A stretch of 15,454 nucleotides of DNA, from NCBI GenBank assembly GCA_021779695.1, contig JAJYAE010000067.1, positions 1 to 15,454 on the forward strand, in the 5' to 3' direction. This document shows, piece by piece, positions 6,736-13,158 of the stretch. This stretch comes from Acidobacteriota bacterium (GTDB taxonomy: Bacteria; Acidobacteriota; Terriglobia; Terriglobales; Acidobacteriaceae). Positions within the stretch are counted from its first letter, which is position 1, and each line of letters begins with the position of its first letter. The position numbers and the translations under genes are program-made. The notes beneath the pieces were generated by a model. The model saw nothing but the letters and a program-made list of their open reading frames with translations, was not told the DNA's origin and searched no databases.

Positions 6736-6975
6736 CTGCCTTGATTGAGACAGTGTGATAGTCGCTTTTTGCAGTTCGGGCGGCATGCAGAAATCTGCGT
6801 GAACGTCGCCCCGCCGATTGCCGGAGAGCTTCAATCCAACAACGCAAAGTCAGTTCGTACCATTCGCGCAGTTTCTCGACATCGAGCACCTACAATCCGC
6901 CGACTCGGCAGCATGGGCTGCTTCGGAGAGTGTCACCAGCCGTCCCAAAGCCGGATGGAAAATGCGCAGGTGGCC
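6736..6975. other. Convergent intergenic region
   Basis: This lies between the GH105 stop and the hairpin that ends the opposing dehydrogenase operon. A weak imperfect stem (CTGCCT/AGACAG, 6739-6756) followed by a T run near 6767-6771 could terminate GH105 transcription, but the spacing is poor. Open frames that cross the region continue antisense into the dehydrogenase gene and look like chance. Nothing else is recognised. Confidence 0.35.
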
Positions 6976-7002
6976 AGAAAAGATCGGCGGTGCTTCACGC
7001 CG
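6976..7002 (-). terminator. Candidate rho-independent terminator for the dehydrogenase operon
   Basis: On the minus strand CGGCGTG pairs with CACCGCCG around an AAG loop: 7 bp with one bulged base. It is followed by ATCTTTTCT. It begins 3 bp after the dehydrogenase stop codon. The T run is short, so efficiency is uncertain. Confidence 0.5.
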
Positions 7003-7005
7003 GCA

Positions 7006-8145
7006 CTACTGGGCGGCTTCGACAACGGCGATCAATTCCTCGCGTGTAAGGGAGATCGGGTTGGCTTGCATGCTGCTGGCCCGGGCTGCCTTCTCCACAA
7101 TCTCTGGCAGATCAGTCTTTGAAATGCCCCACCTGCGCAAAGCCGGAATCTTGAGTTCCTCGCAAAGAGCGCGAATCCAGTCAATTGCGTCCTCGACCCG
7201 TGCATCTTTCCGCCCGGTCAGGAGGCGCGCGATCGTGGCATAGCGCTCCAGGGCCGGATGTTCTGGAGCGCGGGCACGCAATGCCTCAACATTTGCCTTC
7301 ATGCCGTGTGGCAGCAGAGTCGCGCAGAGGGCGCCGTGTGGCGCCTCCCATTGTCCACCGAGCGGCGCGGCAAAGCCATGGACAACACCCAATCCGGCGT
7401 TCGCAAGTGCCAGGCCTCCGAGCAAACTCGCCAGAGCCATATCATGCCGTGCTTCCCGGTCCGTACCATCGTGGAAGACGCGCCGCAACGCTCTGGCGGC
7501 ACGCGGAATACCTTCCACACATAGTCCGTCTACCAGTGGATTCGCTCGTGCACTGACATAAGGCTCGATGAGTTGCGTCAGGGCATCGAGGCCCGTAAAG
7601 GCGGTAATCTCCGGCGGCATGCCGTAGGTCATTTCGGGATCGACCACGGCCATGCGAGGCAGCATCTGCGGGCTTCGCAGGCTGGCTTTTACGCCATGTT
7701 CCGGCGATCCAAGCACTGCGTTGCGCGTGACTTCGCTGCCGGTGCCCGCCGTGGTTGGCACCGCGATTAATGGCAGAGAGGGTGCGGAAAGAGCTCGGCC
7801 CTTGCCGACCACTTCGAGGAACTCAAGGGGATCAGTTCCGTTGGTCGCCAGCGCGGCGATCGCCTTCCCTGCGTCGATTGCGCTGCCACCCCCAATTGAG
7901 ATCACCACGTCGCAGCCTGCTTGCTGAGCATGTCGCGCACCCTCCGCGACCATGTGGACGGTTGGCTCATGGGTCACGGCAAATGTCTCGGCCGAAAGCG
8001 CTGAGACGAGCGCGGCTGCACGCCCGGGCGAAGCGCCCGTGACCACCATCGGGTGCGTGCCGCAAGTGCGCGCCAGATCGGGAAGACCGGACGCGGTTCC
8101 TTCGCCGAAGACTATGCGGGTCGCGGTGGCAAACTCAAATCGCAT
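7006..8145 (-). CDS. Iron-containing (group III) alcohol dehydrogenase
   Basis: 379 residues of the FucO/maleylacetate-reductase-like dehydrogenase family, which interconverts alcohols and aldehydes or reduces oxo groups with NAD(P)H. The nucleotide-binding signature GGGSAID is at 85-91 and PTTAGTGSEVT at 130-140. The metal region has D187 in GLDALTQ, H256 in VHGFAAPLGG and H270 in APHGA. The position of the usual first metal His (DALTH) is Gln (Q191), which may change metal choice or leave the site metal-free. The ATG at 8145 starts 2 bp after the stop of the upstream ABM-type gene (TGAGGATG), so the two are translationally linked. A longer frame to 8235 would overlap that gene and is rejected. 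The true substrate is unknown. Confidence 0.88.
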   Translation of the reverse strand: MRFEFATATRIVFGEGTASGLPDLARTCGTHPMVVTGASPGRAAALVSALSAETFAVTHEPTVHMVAEGARHAQQAGCDVVISIGGGSAIDAGKAIAALATNGTDPLEFLEVVGKGRALSAPSLPLIAVPTTAGTGSEVTRNAVLGSPEHGVKASLRSPQMLPRMAVVDPEMTYGMPPEITAFTGLDALTQLIEPYVSARANPLVDGLCVEGIPRAARALRRVFHDGTDREARHDMALASLLGGLALANAGLGVVHGFAAPLGGQWEAPHGALCATLLPHGMKANVEALRARAPEHPALERYATIARLLTGRKDARVEDAIDWIRALCEELKIPALRRWGISKTDLPEIVEKAARASSMQANPISLTREELIAVVEAAQ

Positions 8146-8147
8146 CC

Positions 8148-8453
8148 TCACCCTTCCACGGACCTGAGAAAGACTTCGCTGTACTTCACGCTGTGACGAG
8201 GTTCGGACATCATCTCTGCAACCGTATTCCGCCACTTCGCATAATGAGCCGTCTCCTTGTGCGCAGCGGCCGCTTCCGGCGAACGGTAGATCTCGATCAA
8301 CAGGAATCGAGATGCGTCGTCCAGCTGCTGGATCACGTCAAAGCGTGCAATTCCACTCTCCTGCACACTGGCGCGGGCGTTCTCGAGTGTGGCCTGCCGA
8401 AAGTCCTCCACTGATTCTGCCTTAACGTGCACATGCACGTGGACGATGAGCAT
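8148..8453 (-). CDS. ABM-domain (quinol monooxygenase/LsrG-like) protein
   Basis: A 101-residue single-domain protein of the antibiotic biosynthesis monooxygenase fold, a dimeric ferredoxin-like alpha/beta barrel. It shows the usual N-terminal strand ([12 protein letters not shown]), a helix with [20 protein letters not shown] (24-43), the [19 protein letters not shown] segment (51-69) and a final strand. Relatives include cofactor-free quinol monooxygenases (YgiN), the autoinducer-2-phosphate isomerase LsrG and dehalogenase-like enzymes, so chemistry cannot be assigned from fold alone. GGAGG (8462-8466) lies 8 nt before the ATG. It is the first gene of the operon with the alcohol dehydrogenase, and together they may process a small oxygenated or aromatic intermediate. 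Confidence 0.85.
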   Translation of the reverse strand: MLIVHVHVHVKAESVEDFRQATLENARASVQESGIARFDVIQQLDDASRFLLIEIYRSPEAAAAHKETAHYAKWRNTVAEMMSEPRHSVKYSEVFLRSVEG

Positions 8454-8736
8454 CGGATTTGCCTCCGTTCCTTATCCTAATGGGTTTTGCACACAAGAAA
8501 TTTGAGGAGCTGTGACGGAGACGCTCCAAACTATCGAGTCCCTTTGCATGAAGCTTGCCTTGATCGTACGCAACCACAGCCTCGGCTCGTTGCGTCCCCT
8601 CGACATGACCAGGACTCCCTGATTGGCAGGTGCCGGCAGAATGGGGGAGGGAGGTCATGGTTGCTTTCGTTGGCGGCTGGTGGCACCATGATCTTGAGCC
8701 TTTAGTGCACGGAGGTCAGAGTAAGGAGTTTGTTCC
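8454..8736. other. Divergent intergenic region
   Basis: This 283-bp region holds the promoters of the ABM/dehydrogenase operon (minus) and the sigma-54 activator gene (plus). I find no convincing -35/-10 or -24/-12 pair. The best -24/-12 look-alike (TGGCGGCTGGTGGCA, from 8671) has a GG-to-GC spacing one base too short. AAGGAG (8723-8728), 8 nt before the GTG at 8737, fixes the activator's start. GTGCAC at 8706-8711 is a short palindrome of unknown meaning. Confidence 0.4.
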
Positions 8737-10176
8737 GTGCGGTCCATTCCAGATTCACTCCCACCGCTTGCTTCTGAGCTCGGCATGCACCCGTTAACTG
8801 AGGCCGCGCTCCACGGGATTACGCGAGCTCTCGCATCAGTCGGACGTGCTTTCATCTGTCTCGACTCCTCTTTCCACATCGTGCATTTCTCGGATGTGCT
8901 CGAACGTGTCGTGGGGCGCAACGCCTCCATGACGCTCCGGGGAAAGCCGGTTGAAGAAATTCTTGGTAACGATCTCTTTGGAGCTCGCGGTCCTCTGCGT
9001 ACGGCGATGCTCGAAGGGCAGATGCGCGAAGGCTGGCGAGCGACTCTCCAATTTCATGACGCCGAGCCTCGCCTGGTCTCGATCACCGTTGCGCCGATGA
9101 TCAGTGACTATTCAGAGATCTGCGACCCAATGGTCCGATACCTCATCCTTTTGCGGCCGGCGGATGAGGAGGAGACTTGCCCGGATGCGCCCGTCTACTA
9201 TGCCGGCGCCGTCGCCTGTTCCCCCGCGATGCAGCGAATCTTCCGGCTTGTCGAGACTTTGCAGCACAGCGAAGCAACAGTCCTGGTTACTGGCGAAAGC
9301 GGTGTCGGCAAGGAAGTCGTCGCCCGCGCTGTTCACCAGAGCTCCCCGCGCAGCAGTGGACCATTTGTTGCCGTGAACTGCGGCGCGTTGCCGGCGGACC
9401 TGCTGGAGTCCGAGCTCTTCGGGCATGTCCGCGGCGCCTTCACGGGCGCCGTGCGTGATCGCGTCGGCCGTTTTGAACTTGCTTCGCAGGGCACGCTCTT
9501 TCTGGATGAGATTGGAGACCTGCCCCCCCAGTTGCAGGTGAAACTACTGCGCGTTCTTCAGGAGCGCCAGTTTGAGCGCGTTGGCGAAAGCACGTCACGA
9601 ACCACAAATGCCCGGATTATCGCGGCCACCAACGTCGACCTTCGCCTTGCCATGCGCCAGGGACGGCTGCGCGACGACCTCTACTATCGCCTGTGTGTGG
9701 TTCCGATTGAAGTCCCTCCTTTGCGCGAGCGGCGTGAGGATATTCCTCCTTTGGCAGGAAATCTCCTGAACCGTATCACCGCCCAGCACGGGCTTGTACG
9801 CCGCATCTCACCCCAGGCGATGCGGCTGTTGCTGGACTACGCCTGGCCCGGCAATGTCCGCGAACTGACAAACGTGATGGAGTACGCAGTGGCCGTTGCG
9901 CGGATGGAGACGATTCTGCCGGAGGATCTGCCTGAGGAAATTCGGCACACACTCCCGGAGGCGACCTCTGCTGCTGCGGCGACCCCAGGTGCAGACTCTC
10001 GCGCAGTCCCTGCTGCCCCTCAATCGGTCACGATCTCTGAACCGGATGCGATCGACCGCGGCCGCATGGTGGCCGCGCTGGAAGCGCATCACTGGAAGCG
10101 CTCTGAGGCAGCCCACGCCCTGGGCATCAGCCGTTCCACGCTGTGGAGGCGGATGCGAGAGCTTCAGATCGGCTAA
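8737..10176 (+). CDS. Sigma-54-dependent activator (PAS, AAA+, Fis-type HTH)
   Basis: A 479-residue bacterial enhancer-binding protein that hydrolyses ATP to open promoters held by sigma-54 RNA polymerase. Residues about 30-145 look like a PAS sensor domain ([22 protein letters not shown], then an [10 protein letters not shown] strand), so it probably responds to a ligand or redox state rather than a phosphate; no receiver domain is present. The AAA+ core has Walker A GESGVGKE (186-193), the sigma-54-contacting GAFTGA loop (233-238) and Walker B with D257-E258. An Ala/Pro-rich linker (about 408-430) leads to a Fis-type helix-turn-helix (456-475). The start is GTG with AAGGAG. A perfect -24/-12 promoter and a palindrome lie just downstream, before a FadL-type gene, which is the likely target. 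Confidence 0.95.
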   Translation: MRSIPDSLPPLASELGMHPLTEAALHGITRALASVGRAFICLDSSFHIVHFSDVLERVVGRNASMTLRGKPVEEILGNDLFGARGPLRTAMLEGQMREGWRATLQFHDAEPRLVSITVAPMISDYSEICDPMVRYLILLRPADEEETCPDAPVYYAGAVACSPAMQRIFRLVETLQHSEATVLVTGESGVGKEVVARAVHQSSPRSSGPFVAVNCGALPADLLESELFGHVRGAFTGAVRDRVGRFELASQGTLFLDEIGDLPPQLQVKLLRVLQERQFERVGESTSRTTNARIIAATNVDLRLAMRQGRLRDDLYYRLCVVPIEVPPLRERREDIPPLAGNLLNRITAQHGLVRRISPQAMRLLLDYAWPGNVRELTNVMEYAVAVARMETILPEDLPEEIRHTLPEATSAAAATPGADSRAVPAAPQSVTISEPDAIDRGRMVAALEAHHWKRSEAAHALGISRSTLWRRMRELQIG

Positions 10177-10220
10177 GGCTCGTTCCTGAAACATTTTGAT
10201 TCAACTTGCAACGGATTGAT

Positions 10221-10235
10221 GCGACGTCCTGTCGC
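10221..10235 (+). promoter_or_regulatory. Candidate enhancer site for the sigma-54 activator
   Basis: GCGAC-GTCCT-GTCGC is a perfect 5-bp inverted repeat with a 5-bp spacer. Its centre (10228) is about 84 bp before the predicted start site near 10312, within the usual range for enhancer-binding-protein sites. Only one clear copy is seen, and binding by the adjacent activator is inferred. Confidence 0.45.
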
Positions 10236-10285
10236 GTTCTGTCTCCGGATATTTCACTAAGTCCATTCATTTCAGCGCCCTCGCT

Positions 10286-10301
10286 TGGCACGCTGGTTGC
10301 A
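10286..10301 (+). promoter_or_regulatory. Sigma-54 (-24/-12) promoter upstream of the FadL-type gene
   Basis: TGGCACG-CTGG-TTGCA matches the consensus TGGCACG-N4-TTGC(A/T) at every defined base. The -24 GG is at 10287-10288 and the -12 GC at 10299-10300. Transcription would start near 10312, giving a leader of about 60 nt before the ATG at 10375. It lies 110 bp past the stop of the activator gene. Confidence 0.88.
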
Positions 10302-10374
10302 TCATGTCGGGTCAAGGCCCGCGTCGCAATCTGTTCCAAAATTGCGGGTCAAGAAGGGTCCTGAAAGAACGATC

Positions 10375-11715
10375 ATGGCTTCCTGGAATTTCTCCCGATT
10401 GCAAGCAGGAATTTTCCTTTTATTCTTCGCTCTTGTTGTGGCACTACCGGGCAACCTCCGCGCGACCGACGGACATTTTCTGCATGGTGCCGGTCCGGTC
10501 AATGAAGCCATGGGCGGAGCCGATACGGGTCTTTGTCTTGATGCCACGGGTTCGCTCGCATGGAATCCGGCATGCTCATTTCACTTTTCCGGCAAGCGCC
10601 TGGAGTTTCACGGCACGATCTTTGTTCCATGGCGATCGCTGGGCAGCACTGTGGACGCGAATGCCTTTGGTCCCGGGATGCCCGGTGCAACCCTCAGTGG
10701 AACCACCGTCAGCCATACGGATACCTCATTCATGCCAGGCATGGCTTTTGTCTACCATCCGCAGAGCAGCCGCAATGCTTACCACTTTGCCATGCTCGCC
10801 GTCAGCGGATTTGGTGTGGACTACGATCAAAGCAACAACTTCAGCAATCCCATTCTCACTCCGCAAGCACCGAATGGATTTGGCTTTGGGAAACTCCGTT
10901 CCAATTACGCCTTGCTGACCATGCCGGTTGGCTTCTCGCGTCAAGTCACAGACCAGCTTTCCGTGGGCATCTCAATTGTTCCTGCATTCTCCATGCTGAA
11001 GGTGATTCCCGCTCCATTCTCCGCTCCAGTGAGTGCGGGTAGTACGATGCCGTACTATCTGTCCGCATCAACCAACGCAAAGGCCCTCGGGATTGGGGCG
11101 CAGATTGGCGTGCACTACGCCATGAACGACAAAGTGAGCCTGGGTGTTGCCTACCATTCAAACGTGTGGTTTCAGGACTTCAAGTGGACCAGCGCCGATC
11201 TGACCGGCGCCAGGCACAACCTCAACTTCAATATGGATCTGCCAAGCCTGGTCACCGTTGGGATCGGAGTGACACCGACCCAGTCCACTCATATTGGTGT
11301 GGATGCGCGCTGGATCGATTACCAGAACACCTCAGGCTTCGACGAGGTTGGCTATGACCCAGATGATGCCATTTCCGGTTTCGGCTGGAAAAACATCTGG
11401 ACGGTCGGCGGTGGGATTCAGCAGCGCATCACTTCCTCGACAAAGCTGATGGGCGGCTACAACTTCTCGCAGAATCCTGTGCCAGCTGCCTATACATTTT
11501 TCAACACGCCCGCGCCGGCGATCGTGCAGCATCACCTGTCTGGTGGAATCGTTCAATCCGTGCACGGATGGGATTTGAATGCTGCCTACTATCACGCATT
11601 TAAGAATTCGATCACCGGGCCATGGATCTCTGGGCAAGGAAATATCCCGGGAACGTCCGTGACGAGCAAGATGTCAGAAAACTCCATTTCCATTGGACTC
11701 GCCAGAAGTTTTTAG
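10375..11715 (+). CDS. FadL/TodX-family outer-membrane transporter
   Basis: A 446-residue beta-barrel protein of the family that lets hydrophobic compounds (long-chain fatty acids, alkanes, aromatic solvents) cross the outer membrane. The signal peptide is MASWNFSRLQAGIFLLFFALVVALPGNLRA. The mature N-terminus carries the family pattern: AMGGADTGLCLDATGSLAWNPA, the AxxDxxxxxxNPA hatch-region signature. Many amphipathic strands ending in aromatic residues follow, and the chain ends in Phe (GLARSF), as barrel-assembly substrates do. The start at 10375 (GAAAGA upstream) was preferred over a TTG at 10285 that lies within the promoter. It is preceded by a perfect sigma-54 promoter and the activator gene, so expression is probably inducible by the imported compound. 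Substrate unknown. Confidence 0.88.
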   Translation: MASWNFSRLQAGIFLLFFALVVALPGNLRATDGHFLHGAGPVNEAMGGADTGLCLDATGSLAWNPACSFHFSGKRLEFHGTIFVPWRSLGSTVDANAFGPGMPGATLSGTTVSHTDTSFMPGMAFVYHPQSSRNAYHFAMLAVSGFGVDYDQSNNFSNPILTPQAPNGFGFGKLRSNYALLTMPVGFSRQVTDQLSVGISIVPAFSMLKVIPAPFSAPVSAGSTMPYYLSASTNAKALGIGAQIGVHYAMNDKVSLGVAYHSNVWFQDFKWTSADLTGARHNLNFNMDLPSLVTVGIGVTPTQSTHIGVDARWIDYQNTSGFDEVGYDPDDAISGFGWKNIWTVGGGIQQRITSSTKLMGGYNFSQNPVPAAYTFFNTPAPAIVQHHLSGGIVQSVHGWDLNAAYYHAFKNSITGPWISGQGNIPGTSVTSKMSENSISIGLARSF

Positions 11716-11716
11716 C

Positions 11717-11772
11717 GTCATCCTCCAGCCGGATTGTGCATATCTTCCGTGCGTTCCGCGCCGGAGGACGAC
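11717..11772 (+). terminator. Possible long stem-loop after the FadL-type gene
   Basis: GTCATCCTCC (11717-11726) pairs with GGAGGACGAC (11763-11772) with a single mismatch across a 36-nt loop. It begins one base after the stop codon. No U tract follows (TTATGTGG), so it is a weak terminator at best; it may instead be an mRNA 3'-end stabiliser or chance. Confidence 0.3.
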
Positions 11773-11806
11773 TTATGTGGTTTGTACGAAGCTGACCACA
11801 AAGAGC

Positions 11807-11820
11807 GTGATATCGGTCAC
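11807..11820 (+). promoter_or_regulatory. CRP/FNR-superfamily-like site
   Basis: GTGATATCGGTCAC carries the GTGA-N6-TCAC core of CRP-family operators. It lies upstream of the ArsR-TusA-Hdr genes, about 90 bp before the ArsR start. A 14-bp match of this low complexity can arise by chance; no regulator is visible in the window. Confidence 0.3.
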
Positions 11821-11856
11821 TGCGCATGGAAAAGGAAGGCCATACAGTTTTCTTAG

Positions 11857-11872
11857 TTGCACAATTGCGCAA
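11857..11872 (+). promoter_or_regulatory. Candidate ArsR autoregulatory operator
   Basis: TTGCACAATTGCGCAA is a near-perfect 16-bp palindrome (7 of 8 base pairs; only the fifth pair from each end is mismatched). Flanking TA...TA bases extend the symmetry. It ends 32 bp before the ArsR-family start codon, where an autorepressor would block transcription of the downstream operon. Confidence 0.5.
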
Positions 11873-11891
11873 GTATGCAACAAGCGGAATC

Positions 11892-11896
11892 GGAGG
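11892..11896 (+). promoter_or_regulatory. Ribosome-binding site fixing the ArsR start
   Basis: GGAGG lies 8 nt before the ATG at 11905. Earlier in-frame starts (11857 within the palindrome, 11875) have no such sequence and would add a non-conserved polar leader. Confidence 0.75.
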
Positions 11897-11904
11897 AATC
11901 CCGA

Positions 11905-12273
11905 ATGAAGCGCCTCATGAACGAAGCATCGTGCGAGCTGCTGGGCGACTTTTTTGAGACGTTTGCCCACGGCACGAGAATGCGAATCTTCTGCGCATTG
12001 CAGCGGGAGCCCAAGACCGTGACCGAGATTGCCAACGAGGCAGCCGTGTCCATTCCGAATGCCTCCCAGCATCTGCGCTTGATGCGAGACAGGGGCGCTG
12101 TCATCGCGGAGAAGAAGGCGCAGAGTGTCTACTACCGGATTGCCGATCAACGCTTTATCGAAGCTGCGATTCTGATTCGCAGTGCACTCTCCGAAAGATT
12201 TCTACAGACTGCGGTTCGAACTTCCATTCACCCAACCGCAAAACAACCTTCAAAGCAACTTCAACCCGCGTGA
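11905..12273 (+). CDS. ArsR-family transcriptional regulator
   Basis: A 122-residue winged-helix repressor. The core runs from the ELLGDFFETFAHGTRMRIFCAL helices (11-32) through the recognition region TVTEIANEAAVSIPNASQHLRLMRDRGAV (38-66) to the wing (KKAQSVYYRIAD, 70-81). There is no classic ELCVCDL metal box. Two cysteines are present (C10 and C30), in positions that might sense thiols, persulfides or redox state, though they do not obviously match the cysteine pairs described for sulfur-responsive ArsR proteins such as SqrR. The last 20 residues are an unstructured polar tail. Its TusA neighbour begins 38 bp later, and the Hdr-like genes follow. It probably represses this operon through the palindrome just upstream and releases it on a sulfur or redox signal. 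Confidence 0.88.
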   Translation: MKRLMNEASCELLGDFFETFAHGTRMRIFCALQREPKTVTEIANEAAVSIPNASQHLRLMRDRGAVIAEKKAQSVYYRIADQRFIEAAILIRSALSERFLQTAVRTSIHPTAKQPSKQLQPA

Positions 12274-12311
12274 CTGCTGCGGCAGGCACGCCTGAAAGAT
12301 GGAGTCATTTT

Positions 12312-12563
12312 ATGAGTGAAGCAGTTGCAATCCTCACCGCCGATAAGGTCATTGATGCCCGTGGAACAGCATGTCCAGGGCCGCTTCTTGAAGCCAAAAA
12401 GGGCATTGGCGCTGTCAAGGTCGGGCAGATCATTGAGATCAAGTCGAACGACAAGGGATCACGCAAGGATATCTCCGCGTGGGCCGGCAAAGTGGGTCAT
12501 GAGTTTCTGGGGATCGTCGAGGCTGAAGGGCACGATCGCCTGTTCGTCCGTCGCAAGAAGTAG
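12312..12563 (+). CDS. TusA-family sulfur carrier
   Basis: 83 residues with the family's CPxP signature in DARGTACPGPLLEAKKGI: C21 should carry a persulfide, P22-G-P24 follow, and the acidic/basic helix comes next. The rest (VGQIIEIKSNDKGSRKDISAWAGKVGHEFLGI) is the standard two-layer fold. TusA proteins pass sulfane sulfur between enzymes in tRNA thiolation, cofactor synthesis or dissimilatory sulfur oxidation. Its place between an ArsR regulator and Hdr-like subunits points to the last use or to another sulfur-linked redox step. The ATG with GGAG 7 nt upstream is preferred over a GTG at 12270, which overlaps the ArsR stop. A gap of 94 bp without a clear terminator separates it from the next gene. 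Confidence 0.92.
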   Translation: MSEAVAILTADKVIDARGTACPGPLLEAKKGIGAVKVGQIIEIKSNDKGSRKDISAWAGKVGHEFLGIVEAEGHDRLFVRRKK

Positions 12564-12657
12564 CCCCTTCAAACAGAGTGACGCGGACTGCTGGGTGCTG
12601 AATAGATGGACGACGCATGTCTGAGTCGCAAACGGCAGCCGCAGGAGGAGGCTCAAG

Positions 12658-13158
12658 ATGAGCGTTCCATTCATCCCGAAAATTCTGGTTCTGGCAACCG
12701 AAAAATGCGCCTATCCAGGCGCTGATGCCGTGGGCAAGGCGCACCAGGAATATCCATCTCACGTGTATATTCTTCGCGTCCTTTCACCTGTTGTGTTTCC
12801 TGAAGACTTCTATCTTCGTACGTACAGTCAGGGCATCGACGGCATTCTGATTGCCGCTTGCGGCTCCGACTGTCCTTATCACGGTGCTTACGACCGTCTT
12901 GCTGCGCGCATTGATCGGCTTACTACCCGCATGAATGCGGGTGGGCTTGGCATTGAACGCATTCGACTGACCGCCATTTGCACCGTGTGCATCAAGGCGT
13001 TTCTGAAAGAGATTGCCATGATGACCGACAACCTGCAGCGGCTGGGGCCTGTCGATCGAAAGATTGCAGAGCGACTGCATCTGGAATCTCTCGAACGTCT
13101 TCAGGAGTCAGTGCGATCTGAAGAGCCGGTCGAAGTCATGCAAGGGGGTCTTTTGTGA
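12658..13158 (+). CDS. MvhD/FlpD-like hydrogenase delta (iron-sulfur) subunit
   Basis: 166 residues of the MvhD/FlpD family, small [2Fe-2S] proteins that pass electrons between HdrA and a hydrogenase, formate dehydrogenase or other partner. Family marks are the N-terminal strand plus CAYPGADAVG (C17), IDGILIAACGSDCPYHGAYDRL (C68, C72), and the LGIERIRL segment (97-104). Two changes stand out: the family's usual CxxC near the N-terminus (C-N-W-C-type) is T-E-K-C here, and the usual late W-(V/I)-SASE segment is replaced by AICTVC, bringing C108 and C111. The cluster is therefore probably held by a different cysteine set. AGGAGG lies 9 nt before the ATG. The stop overlaps the next gene's GTG (GTGA), indicating coupled translation with the HdrA-like partner. 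Confidence 0.85.
   Translation: MSVPFIPKILVLATEKCAYPGADAVGKAHQEYPSHVYILRVLSPVVFPEDFYLRTYSQGIDGILIAACGSDCPYHGAYDRLAARIDRLTTRMNAGGLGIERIRLTAICTVCIKAFLKEIAMMTDNLQRLGPVDRKIAERLHLESLERLQESVRSEEPVEVMQGGLL

Noticed and set aside
6745..7243. Plus-strand frames in the convergent interval (possible extra gene)
   Set aside because: Both frames run antisense into the conserved end of the dehydrogenase and show no motif or good ribosome-binding site.
8671..8685. Possible -24/-12 promoter for the activator gene
   Set aside because: The GG and GC elements are separated by 9 rather than 10 bases, and the -24 and -12 boxes otherwise match poorly.
11778..11793. GG-N10-GC element upstream of the ArsR gene as a second sigma-54 promoter
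   Set aside because: Spacing is right, but only about 7 of 12 consensus bases match and the -12 box reads AAGCT instead of TTGCT.
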